7,418 nt of DNA from an uncultured Planctomycetaceae bacterium (GCA_945957305.1 CAMFLN010000130.1:1-7418), one strand, 5' to 3'. Positions 1 to 5,414 are shown, counted from the stretch's first letter. Notes: generated by a model from the sequence alone, not told the origin. A program made the numbers and translations.

Positions 1-48
1 TGGATCGAATGGTGCAAAATCCGGATTAAAAAGCAGTAGGAACTGCAT
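1..48 (-). CDS. Fifth immunity-like paralogue, 5' end only (cut by window edge)
   Basis: Only the first 16 codons are inside the window (MQFLLLFNPDFAPFDP), starting at the ATG whose complement is 46-48. These codons are identical in DNA to the start of the paralogue nearest the toxin (2058-1696), so this is a further copy of the same 120-residue family. The reading frame is open at position 1. It begins 49 nt after the stop of the previous copy (98) and would be co-transcribed with it. The upstream bases also keep the last part of the toxin-immunity junction seen before the first copy (identical TGAAATC before ATG), but the GGAG ribosome-binding-like motif of that copy is missing. Whether the rest of the gene is intact cannot be seen. 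The role as an immunity protein is inferred from its place in the array. Confidence 0.75.
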   Translation of the reverse strand, partial: MQFLLLFNPDFAPFDP

Positions 49-97
49 GATTTCACATTAACACGAGATGGCGAACGATGCCGCGATTTGTTATTCC

Positions 98-460
98 TCA
101 ACTCCTTCGGGCATTGTCCATCGCCGCCTCGAGCTCTGCGGCCGTGGAGATGTCAGAATAGGTTAGGTCCAGCGAATTGTCACTGGTGACCATGCGTAGC
201 GGAACGCCCAAGAACTTTTGAATCAGTAACGCCGCCCTAATCGCCGGCCCCCAGGCAAACGATAAAGAAATCGTGCTGGCGTCTCCGCTAAGTCGAATTG
301 TCGACCACGCACCGGGTTCTGTGTACTGACATTCGAGGAGCGCACCGCCCGGCTCATCGAATCGCAGGTCCTTAAAATCGGCACACGAACGAAACGCGCG
401 TTCGACAGCCATGGGGTCGAAGGGCGTAAGGTCCGGCTTGAAGAGTAATAGCTTTTGCAT
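98..460 (-). CDS. Fourth immunity-like paralogue, 120 aa
   Basis: Small acidic protein of exactly 120 residues, aligning without gaps to the three other complete copies. Shared features in order: FDP (14-16), VExAxRS (19-25), LRxxEPGGALxEC (32-44), W52, RL (56-57), then VPLRM (86-90), DN (94-95), DLTYSDI (98-104) and a C-terminal helix ELEAAMDNAR (109-118). No signal peptide or membrane segment, so it is probably cytoplasmic. The chosen start is ATG at 460, because it gives the same MxxLL start and length as the other copies; an in-frame TTG at 472 would add four residues not seen in them. It belongs to the MQK/KPDLT type, sharing about 60% identity with the second copy (hand count). I know no named family for it. 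Immunity function is inferred from its tandem position downstream of a nuclease-like toxin. No good ribosome-binding site precedes it. Confidence 0.85.
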   Translation of the reverse strand: MQKLLLFKPDLTPFDPMAVERAFRSCADFKDLRFDEPGGALLECQYTEPGAWSTIRLSGDASTISLSFAWGPAIRAALLIQKFLGVPLRMVTSDNSLDLTYSDISTAAELEAAMDNARRS

Positions 461-569
461 TGTTAAATCCAAGCCCGACGCATGCCTGTCGCAAAGTCAG
501 ACAATCGCGAATCCGCCATGACAACGCGACAGACAGGCGATCGTTTAGTAGCTCCCGCCAATGGCAACT

Positions 570-932
570 TCACGGTTTCTGTGCATTTTCGATCGCGGCT
601 TCAAGCTCTTCCACCGATTGTATGCCAGAGAATATCAGATCGAAGCTGTTGTCGTCATCGATCATTCTGATAGGTACGCCTAGGTGTTTTTGGACCAAGA
701 TCGCAGCCTTTAGCGCTGCCCCTGAAGTGTGGTCAATTGTAATCCCGGCGGCGTCACAGCTGAGGCGAACAAAGGTCCAATCGTCTGGTTCGATATATTG
801 ACATTCGATCAGGGCGCCTCCGGGCTCACTGTTTCGTAGATGCGTGAAAGAATCGCACGAACGCAACGCCCGTTCGACTGCGCTGGGGTCAAAAGGGGAG
901 AAATCCGGATTCACTAGGATGAGAAATTGCAT
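570..932 (-). CDS. Third immunity-like paralogue, 120 aa
   Basis: Another 120-residue member of the tandem family, about 69% identical by hand count to the first copy, with no gaps. It starts MQFLILVNPDFSPFDP and keeps VERALRSC, EPGGALIECQYIEPDDW, GAALKAA, HLGVPIRM, DDDN and SVEELEAAIENA. The start is ATG at 932. The frame extends 13 codons further upstream, but that extension has no counterpart in the other copies and overlaps a decayed toxin-tail segment. A CTAGGAG sequence lies about 14-20 nt before the ATG, as it does before the first copy, which suggests the junction was inherited along with the gene. The protein is acidic and without export signals. It probably acts as an inhibitor of a cognate or ancestral toxin; this is inference from context. 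Confidence 0.85.
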   Translation of the reverse strand: MQFLILVNPDFSPFDPSAVERALRSCDSFTHLRNSEPGGALIECQYIEPDDWTFVRLSCDAAGITIDHTSGAALKAAILVQKHLGVPIRMIDDDNSFDLIFSGIQSVEELEAAIENAQKP

Positions 933-949
933 ATTTCGCAAGAGTACTC

Positions 950-1090
950 CTAGCGCGCCATTTTCATGCAAATGCCCAGGCTAGGAAAGAATCCGCGCGC
1001 GGCACACAACTCGAACTACTCCGTGCCCGGGATTTTGAACTGCAAGCACTCATCGCGAACGAGCAAAAGCCGTGAGCAGCAAGTAACTCG
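950..1090 (-). pseudogene. Decayed toxin-tail-like remnant between immunity copies 2 and 3
   Basis: This gap between two immunity genes is not random filler. Positions 1025-1044 match 1620-1639 at 19 of 20 bases, and 1060-1071 match 1649-1660 exactly, so the same block occurs in two inter-immunity gaps. Read on the minus strand, one frame contains RLLLVRDECLQFKIPGTE, then a TAG (1018-1016), then 21 more codons to a TAG at 952-950. That last stop lies 17 nt before the ATG of the third immunity copy, close to the 15-nt spacing between the live toxin and the first copy. It is therefore probably what is left of a former toxin 3' end. Amino acid similarity to the present toxin is weak here, so this rests on the shared block and the spacing. 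Confidence 0.45.
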
Positions 1091-1142
1091 TGAAGAGCCC
1101 GTATGCAGTGCATTGGACCCTAACGACGGTTGCTCGTGGCCG

Positions 1143-1505
1143 CTAACTCGTTCGCGCGTTATCGATCGCGGCTTCAAGCTCCTCAACCGAGACGATATCA
1201 GAAAATGTCAGATCGAAGTTATTGTCGTCATTGACCATTCGCAACGGCACTCTCAAATACTTTTGGATCAAGAATACGGCATGGAGTGCCGCACTCGCGG
1301 AGTGGTCGATGACGATCGTTTCGGCGTCGCCGCTTAGCCGAACAAACGTCCAATCATTTTCTTTGCAAAACTGACACTCAATCAGAGCGCCGCCAGGCTC
1401 GTTAGTTCGTAGGTGTGAGAACCCAGGAGATGATCGAAACGCCTGCTCCACGCTGTCGGGGTCGAACGGCGTCAAATCTGGCTTAAAAACTAGTAGTTTT
1501 TCCAC
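1143..1505 (-). CDS. Second immunity-like paralogue, 120 aa
   Basis: A 120-residue member of the array starting MEKLLVFKPDLTPFDP. The start codon is GTG at 1505, supported by a GAGG 5 nt upstream and by exact alignment with the ATG-started copies. It has the family pattern VEQAFRSS, LRTNEPGGALIEC, DWTFVRLSGD, VPLRM, DDNNFDLTFSDI and VEELEAAIDNAR. Its first part resembles the fourth copy (KPDLTPFDP), while its end resembles the first and third copies (SVEELEAA), so it could be a recombinant. It lies exactly 15 nt after the stop of a clear toxin-tail remnant (1521-1610), the same spacing as the live toxin and the first copy. This junction is the best sign that the family is partnered with this toxin type. 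Immunity function is inferred. Confidence 0.85.
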   Translation of the reverse strand: MEKLLVFKPDLTPFDPDSVEQAFRSSPGFSHLRTNEPGGALIECQFCKENDWTFVRLSGDAETIVIDHSASAALHAVFLIQKYLRVPLRMVNDDNNFDLTFSDIVSVEELEAAIDNARTS

Positions 1506-1520
1506 GTCAGCCTCGCACTG

Positions 1521-1616
1521 TTAGATGGCAAGCCGCACCGTACCAGGCACTCCTGTTGCCTTCAGCTTTCCTCCACACAGCGCTTTCGCGTCAGGCGTGT
1601 CGGTGATAATTCATTA
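1521..1616 (-). pseudogene. Remnant of a second copy of the toxin C-terminus
   Basis: On the minus strand, codons 1610-1524 followed by TAA (1523-1521) encode a 29-residue tail that aligns without gaps to the last 29 residues of the toxin: 18 of 29 are identical by hand count. It begins IITDTP (toxin IITNTP) and ends GVPGTVRLAI (toxin GVPGTVRIAI). Two stops in the same frame (TAA 1616-1614, TGA 1613-1611) cut it off from anything upstream, and no start codon or catalytic region is present, so it cannot be a working toxin. The stop is 15 nt before the second immunity gene, matching the live toxin junction. The segment upstream (1617-1690) has a frame ending LQFKIPGA and shares a block with 1025-1071. 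This is a fossil of a displaced toxin/immunity unit. Confidence 0.8.
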
Positions 1617-1695
1617 CGCGCCCGGTATTTTGAACTGCAGACACTGACCGAGCAAAAGCCGACGGCGGCAGGTAAGCAGGGCGCAAGATCGCAGC

Positions 1696-2058
1696 TCACC
1701 GCCTCCTCGCATTGTCGATTGCTGCTTCGAGCTCCTCGACCGATTGAATGTCCGAGAATGTCAGATCGAAACCATTGTCATCATCGAACATGCGAATCGG
1801 CACACCAAGATGCTGTTGGATCAAGAGGGCCGCCTTCAATGCCGCACCCCAGGTGTTTTTAATCGAAATTGCCTCAGAGTCTGAGCCAAGCCGAATCGTA
1901 GTCCAGTTATCCGGTTCAATATAATCACATTCGAAAAGCGCCCCCCCAGGATCGTCAGTCCGTAATGGAGTAAATGCAGCACACGAACGAAAGGCACGCT
2001 CGACCATGTGTGGATCGAATGGTGCAAAATCCGGATTAAAAAGCAGTAGGAACTGCAT
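1696..2058 (-). CDS. First immunity-like paralogue, next to the toxin, 120 aa
   Basis: A 120-residue acidic protein beginning 15 nt after the toxin stop codon, so almost surely in the same transcript. The ATG at 2058 is preceded by GGAG 12 nt upstream, overlapping the toxin stop region. Residues run MQFLLLFNPDFAPFDP, VERAFRSC, LRTDDPGGALFECDYIEPDNW, GAALKAALLIQQHLGVPIRM, DDDNGFDLTFSDI and SVEELEAAIDNAR. There is no signal peptide or membrane helix. In polymorphic toxin loci the gene directly after the toxin usually encodes its cognate inhibitor, so this is the best candidate for the immunity protein against the nuclease-like domain. I do not recognise a named Imm family. Its 5' end is repeated exactly at the start of the window (55 bp). 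Confidence 0.87.
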   Translation of the reverse strand: MQFLLLFNPDFAPFDPHMVERAFRSCAAFTPLRTDDPGGALFECDYIEPDNWTTIRLGSDSEAISIKNTWGAALKAALLIQQHLGVPIRMFDDDNGFDLTFSDIQSVEELEAAIDNARRR

Positions 2059-2073
2059 GATTTCATGTAACTC

Positions 2074-3216
2074 CTAGATCGCGATCCTAACTGTACCAGG
2101 AACTCCTACCTCTTTCAGCAATCCTTCAAAGAATGCTCTGGACTCCGGCGTGTTCGTGATGATCTCGATCGATTTAAAGGGTGCTTCGCCGCTTTGAATA
2201 ATTGTCCGCACGCGGAGTAGCTCGTCACGCGCTTCTTTTGTCGCTTTCTCCCTCACAGGCCCGTAGCACGAAGAACCTGGTACGTATGGACTGGAGTTCA
2301 CGTTACCGACATGCTTCGCCTCGAGAATTTTCGTGCCTCTATAGCCATCAATATCGAAATGTTTGCCGCCGCCCGAGATTCTATAATTGTGTGGCCCAGT
2401 TTGCGCTATCTCATACCGATTAGCGGGTGACTTGGTTGGCGTGGGTGATCGTGGACATCGTTGTATGTACGCTTCAACTTTCTCAAGCTGCGCCGCGGAC
2501 CCTGCTTTGCTCAGTCCTTGCGCTGCTTTGGCGTTTGCCGCGAGTCCGATCGCACCGGCCGCGAACTTCAGGCCGTTCTCCAGATTGATGCCGTTTTGGC
2601 TGGCGTCGTAAGCCCCCTGAACAACGCCCACGGCATTGCCGGCCGCATCGTAGGCGACCAGCGCGCCGCTCGCGCCGCGTGCAACGGCACCTCCGTTATT
2701 CAGTGCTGCGGCAATGCCACTTGTGCCCACGGCGACCAATACCTGGCCGCTTGCGGTGGCGATCGCCACCGCGGTATCGTATCCATTCTCTCGATCTTCC
2801 TTGGTGACGCCGATCAGTTCTAATTGGCTATCGCTCAGTCCCAGAGTCGCGGCATTCTTGACCGCAGTGACTGTGCCGTTGACGATCGCCTTGCTGCCAG
2901 TCTTCAAACCAGCGCCGGCTGCTGCAATGACGTCCTTCGTCAACTGAGCGGCGCCGTGAATCTTGACAGCAAGCCGGCTGGAGCGGCTTAACTCGGGCGT
3001 CATTCCGCCTGTCAGCTCACCGATCAACTGATTGCGCCGTAGAACCGAACCCAGAAACCCGGGGCTTTCGCCGCCTCCCTTCGGCGCAAACTCGCCCCCC
3101 TGTGAACTTCCCGCTGGCTGACGCGGATGATCGGCTTCATTCCATTCGCTCAAGCCAAGACCATGGGTGGACGCGCGATCGGCAATTCCGCGCGATTCAG
3201 CCTCAACGCGTTGCAA
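2074..3216 (-). CDS. Polymorphic toxin with C-terminal PD-(D/E)xK nuclease-like domain
   Basis: 380 residues if started at TTG 3216, which has a GAGGAG 12 nt upstream; no ATG occurs in this frame before residue 72. Layout: end of a helical region (1-20); a linker with WNEADHPRQPAGSSQGGEFAP (25-45); an Ala/Gly-rich, partly hydrophobic pre-toxin region (about 85-235); then a toxin domain (about 255-380). That domain has E269 in YEIAQTG, D290 in FDIDGYRG and E299-A300-K301 in KILEAKHVG. This D-x8-ExK arrangement is typical of restriction-endonuclease-fold toxins, so it probably cuts nucleic acid; I cannot assign the exact Tox-REase family. The frame is continuous with 3277-3486 except for one TAA (3279-3277), so this is either a re-initiated shorter protein or the 3' part of a broken gene. 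No signal peptide is visible. The cognate immunity gene follows after 15 nt. Confidence 0.75.
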   Translation of the reverse strand: MQRVEAESRGIADRASTHGLGLSEWNEADHPRQPAGSSQGGEFAPKGGGESPGFLGSVLRRNQLIGELTGGMTPELSRSSRLAVKIHGAAQLTKDVIAAAGAGLKTGSKAIVNGTVTAVKNAATLGLSDSQLELIGVTKEDRENGYDTAVAIATASGQVLVAVGTSGIAAALNNGGAVARGASGALVAYDAAGNAVGVVQGAYDASQNGINLENGLKFAAGAIGLAANAKAAQGLSKAGSAAQLEKVEAYIQRCPRSPTPTKSPANRYEIAQTGPHNYRISGGGKHFDIDGYRGTKILEAKHVGNVNSSPYVPGSSCYGPVREKATKEARDELLRVRTIIQSGEAPFKSIEIITNTPESRAFFEGLLKEVGVPGTVRIAI

Positions 3217-3276
3217 TGCACGAAGCTGCTCCTCGGCGCGCGTGCAGATTCCGGCAGCCCACTCGAGATTGTCACG

Positions 3277-3486
3277 TTAGAGGCGTGCCTGGTCTTCCGC
3301 ATATACAAGGTCGCGAAGCTCGTCGGCAGCGCGCGTAGAGATCGCAGCTAATCGTTCGAGCTCGGCTCTCTTTGCTCGTGCCTGAGTGTCCGCTCTAACG
3401 ATCTTCGGAATTGGCCTGGCGAGGATCTGGTGCGCGAACAGCCAGGCGGACGGCGACGCGCCTTGCTCCTTTTCGCCATACTTCAT
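3277..3486 (-). pseudogene. N-terminal coiled-coil part of the toxin, cut off by in-frame TAA
   Basis: From ATG 3486 (AGGTGG lies 3 nt upstream) this encodes 69 residues starting MKYGEKEQGASPSAWLFAHQ and ending in a charged helical stretch, then TAA at 3279-3277. The frame then continues without break into the toxin. The two sides share a repeat: LERLAAISTRAADELRDL before the stop and LEWAAGICTRAEEQLRAL after it match at 11 of 18 residues, about 31 codons apart. That shows the two parts were once one protein. A single C-to-T change of CAA (Gln) to TAA would explain the stop. An in-frame GTG at 3552 would extend the protein through the terminator-like hairpin and is less likely. It may be a nonsense-mutated gene, a readthrough case or a base error; the sequence alone cannot tell. 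Confidence 0.6.
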
Positions 3487-3508
3487 GGACCACCTGATAC
3501 GTGATGGC

Positions 3509-3566
3509 AAAAAAATAAGCCCGCAGTCGGCACGCGCTTCAAGAAAGCGCACACTGACTACGGGCT
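3509..3566 (-). terminator. Intrinsic terminator-like hairpin just before the toxin frame
   Basis: On the minus strand the outer arms AGCCCGTAGTC (3566-3556) and GACTGCGGGCT (3528-3518) pair at 10 of 11 positions. A perfect inner stem GCGCTT/AAGCGC closes a 5-nt loop, and the internal bulge can form wobble pairs. The hairpin is followed at once by TATTTTTTT. This is a textbook rho-independent terminator for minus-strand transcription. It ends 22 bases before the ATG at 3486 and lies downstream of a candidate promoter (3672-3700), so it would act either as an attenuator of the toxin operon or as a terminator of lost upstream transcription. Confidence 0.7.
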
Positions 3567-3671
3567 CTGCGAATACTCGCTGGCAGGTCGTACTCGACCC
3601 GGTCGAGCTCTTAGGATACCCCGGCCACTTCAGGTGACCGCGCTCAGCGGTAGCGTTGCTGAACGCGTGTC

Positions 3672-3700
3672 ACAATAGCGCAAGGCCAAGGCGAATTCAA
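3672..3700 (-). promoter_or_regulatory. Candidate sigma70-type promoter for the toxin operon
   Basis: On the minus strand TTGAAT (3700-3695) and TATTGT (3677-3672) each match four of six consensus bases and are 17 bp apart. The predicted start near 3665 gives a leader of about 180 nt that would contain the palindrome at 3593-3607 and the terminator-like hairpin before the toxin frame. This comes from pattern reading alone, and planctomycete promoters are poorly defined. Confidence 0.35.
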
Positions 3701-3826
3701 TCGCAGAATTAGGCCATGAGGGCGAACAAGAATGGTCACTGATCGCTCAGCCAATTTCTGCTCCTGGGCGGTCGTTGAGCCTACCCTAACGATTTCAGCG
3801 GGAAGAAAACAAGACAAAGATTACCA

Positions 3827-3952
3827 ATCCGCAGATGACGCAGATTAGAAGACACACTGAGCAATTCGTTAGCACGCCTTTCGAAAAGTTTTCAACCCCA
3901 ACCCTTCAAGTCTCATCATTCCCCATCTGCGTCCTCTGCGTCATCTGTGGAT
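3827..3952. repeat. 126-bp element with 18-bp inverted terminal repeats (MITE/REP-like)
   Basis: The left end ATCCGCAGATGACGCAGA (3827-3844) and the complement of the right end (3952-3935, ATCCACAGATGACGCAGA) match at 17 of 18 bases. The core has a short near-palindrome, GAAAAGTTTTC. No coding capacity is seen. Similar GCAGATGACGCAGA strings are, from memory, common intergenic repeats in planctomycetes and some other bacteria, so this is probably a dispersed non-autonomous element. No clear target-site duplication is visible. Confidence 0.6.
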
Positions 3953-3997
3953 GAACACGACTATTTCTTACTGCCAGGCTCCCTGCACCATGTGCGC

Positions 3998-4014
3998 CAC
4001 TGGCTTTGCTAGTG
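3998..4014. repeat. Short hairpin CACTGGC-TTT-GCTAGTG
   Basis: A 7-bp stem with one G-T wobble around a 3-nt loop, lying about 65 bases downstream of the transporter stop codon (minus strand). There is no T-tract, so it is not a good terminator. It may be a dispersed hairpin or help stabilise the mRNA end. Confidence 0.4.
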
Positions 4015-4032
4015 TGAAGATACTGCTCCGCA

Positions 4033-4062
4033 ACCGGCTACTGACCACTGTCTACCGGCTAC
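4033..4062. repeat. 9-bp direct repeat ACCGGCTAC, 21 bp apart
   Basis: ACCGGCTAC occurs at 4033-4041 and 4054-4062, separated by TGACCACTGTCT. This is low-complexity GTGGTCAGTAGCCGG-type sequence right after the transporter gene. It could be slippage-derived or part of a dispersed repeat. No function is evident. Confidence 0.4.
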
Positions 4063-4079
4063 GATTTTCTGACTACCGC

Positions 4080-5414
4080 TTACCGCTCTTCCGCCGGATG
4101 CGTCTGCGGAAATGTCAGCGACACGATCGTAAAGCCCACGGCCGCGGCCAGCATCAGGGCTGTAAAGAACCAGTAGTAGTCCGCACCGGGCAGCTTGCTT
4201 GAACCGTCTTCGTTCTGAATCCACGTGTTCACCAAGGCTGTCACGACATTCCCCAGCGAAACGGACAAGAGCCAGATCGACATCACGACAGATTTCATGC
4301 TCTTGGGCGCCACGGTATATGAGAACTCGAGCCCGGTGATCGACACCATCACCTCGGCCGCGGCGAGCACGACATAGGCCAAAGCTTGCCAGCCGATGTG
4401 CGGCGTCTGTCCGGCGGTGATCCAAGTCTCAATGACGGCCGAGATGACGAACGAGAGCGCCGTGATGAACAGGCCGATGGCGATCTTGCGGACAGGCGTC
4501 AAACGATAGAACCGATTCACCGCTGGATAGACCACGTACGAGAACAACGGAATGAATAGCAGAATCAACAATGGATTGAGCGTGTGAATCTGCGCCGGCA
4601 GCCATTCTTTGCCAAAGGCGTGGCGATCCATGTTCTTCGCCTGCAGCACCCAGGCCGAGCTGCTTTGGTCGTACAGGCTCCAGAAGATGGCCACGAACAA
4701 GGTCACGACGACCGGCGTCCGCAAGGCGCGCAAGCCCGCGGGCGTGAACGCCTCGCGCAGGAAATTCAGACCCGAGGGGGGCGCATGAACGAACTTGTGG
4801 CGCCCCAGCCAGAAGACGAAGGTTGCCAATCCCATCAAGATGCCCGGCACGGCAAAGGCGACGTGCGGCCCGTAGTGGGCCAGCAATTCGGGAATCAAGA
4901 TCGTGGAAAAGAGGGAACCGAAGTTGATCGAAAAATAAAACCAGGAATAGACGCGTTCCATCAAGTGCTGGTTGCGCGGCCCGAATTGATCCCCCACGAC
5001 GGCCGACACGCACGGCTTGATGCCGCCGGCCCCGAGAGCGATCAGCGTCAGCCCGGCCATCAGTCCTATGCGTGTCGCATCGAGCGACAGCACCAGATGC
5101 CCCAAGCAGTAAATCAACGACACCCAAAAAATTGTGCGGTATTTTCCCAGCAGTCCATCGGCCAGCAGTGCCCCTAGAACGGGAAAGAAGTACACGCCTG
5201 CACTGAACCACGAGTAGTACGCTTTGGCCTCGTCCCCCGTCATCAGGTCCAATTCGCCCTGATGGTTGAGCAGGTGCTCGGTCATGAATACGACGAGGAT
5301 CGAACGCATCCCGTAGTAACTGAACCGCTCGGCCGCTTCGTTGCCGATGATGTACGGGACGCCGCTAGGCATCCCCTCGGTATCTTCCGGCACGGTGCGA
5401 TACGTTTGCGACAT
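4080..5414 (-). CDS. POT/PTR-family proton-coupled oligopeptide transporter
   Basis: 444-residue inner-membrane protein of the major facilitator superfamily that imports di- and tripeptides with protons. It has the POT proton/peptide motif ExxERFxYYG (E26, E29, R30, Y33, Y34), the PTR2 signature GGIKPCVSAVVGDQF (130-144, K133) and FYFSINFGSLFS (159-170). The helix-10 glutamate is probably E354, in AAAEVMVSITGLEFSY. I count 12 membrane helices (about 29-49, 65-89, 93-111, 116-144, 154-178, 184-204, 233-255, 279-299, 308-331, 341-370, 373-399, 412-435). The loop between helices 6 and 7 is short, so the two extra helices common in bacterial POTs appear absent, and the SITGLEFSY/APKSMKSV region resembles animal SLC15 proteins. 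The ATG at 5414 fits the family start. It follows the pseudouridine synthase on the same strand by 152 nt. Family very sure; substrate range inferred. Confidence 0.95.
   Translation of the reverse strand: MSQTYRTVPEDTEGMPSGVPYIIGNEAAERFSYYGMRSILVVFMTEHLLNHQGELDLMTGDEAKAYYSWFSAGVYFFPVLGALLADGLLGKYRTIFWVSLIYCLGHLVLSLDATRIGLMAGLTLIALGAGGIKPCVSAVVGDQFGPRNQHLMERVYSWFYFSINFGSLFSTILIPELLAHYGPHVAFAVPGILMGLATFVFWLGRHKFVHAPPSGLNFLREAFTPAGLRALRTPVVVTLFVAIFWSLYDQSSSAWVLQAKNMDRHAFGKEWLPAQIHTLNPLLILLFIPLFSYVVYPAVNRFYRLTPVRKIAIGLFITALSFVISAVIETWITAGQTPHIGWQALAYVVLAAAEVMVSITGLEFSYTVAPKSMKSVVMSIWLLSVSLGNVVTALVNTWIQNEDGSSKLPGADYYWFFTALMLAAAVGFTIVSLTFPQTHPAEER

Larger units (their letters stand above)
3567..4079. 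other. Non-coding region upstream of the toxin, rich in repeats
   Basis: About 510 bases with no credible gene on either strand: frames here are short, start badly and have no family-like features. It holds a candidate minus-strand promoter (3672-3700), a short perfect palindrome (CTCGACC-C-GGTCGAG, 3593-3607), a 126-bp element with inverted ends (3827-3952), a hairpin (3998-4014) and a 9-bp direct repeat (4033-4062). It separates the toxin island from the transporter gene, and may mark the edge of the island. Confidence 0.6.

Noticed and set aside
461..569. Possible toxin-tail fossil between immunity copies 3 and 4
   Set aside because: One minus-strand frame ends FATGMRRAWI just before the ATG, faintly like the toxin end, but the match is too short and needs a gap, so it is not called.
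933..971. Longer start (133 residues) for the third immunity copy
   Set aside because: The extra 13 residues have no counterpart in the other copies, which all begin at the aligned MxxLL position.
1..2065. CRISPR array as an explanation for the regular repeats
   Set aside because: The repeats are 120-codon paralogous genes with diverged DNA, not 25-40 bp identical repeats with unique spacers.
2461..2823. 120-residue open frame on the plus strand, same length as the immunity proteins
   Set aside because: It is antisense to the toxin pre-domain and has none of the family motifs (FDP, EPGGAL, ELEAA); the equal length is chance.
3386..3637. 83-residue plus-strand frame opposite the toxin N-terminus
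   Set aside because: It overlaps the helical N-terminal piece and crosses the terminator hairpin; it has no start signal or family features.
3567..3664. Extension of the toxin frame upstream to about 3664
   Set aside because: The frame is open but would run through the terminator-like hairpin, has no good start codon, and yields sequence without domain character; ATG 3486 is a better start.
4584..5177. 197-residue open frame on the plus strand
   Set aside because: It lies entirely opposite the POT transporter, whose motifs and helices are unmistakable, and its translation is rich in Arg, Gln and His without domain features.
4429..5211. 260-residue minus-strand frame
   Set aside because: It is out of frame with the transporter on the same strand; Arg-rich shadow translation without membrane segments.
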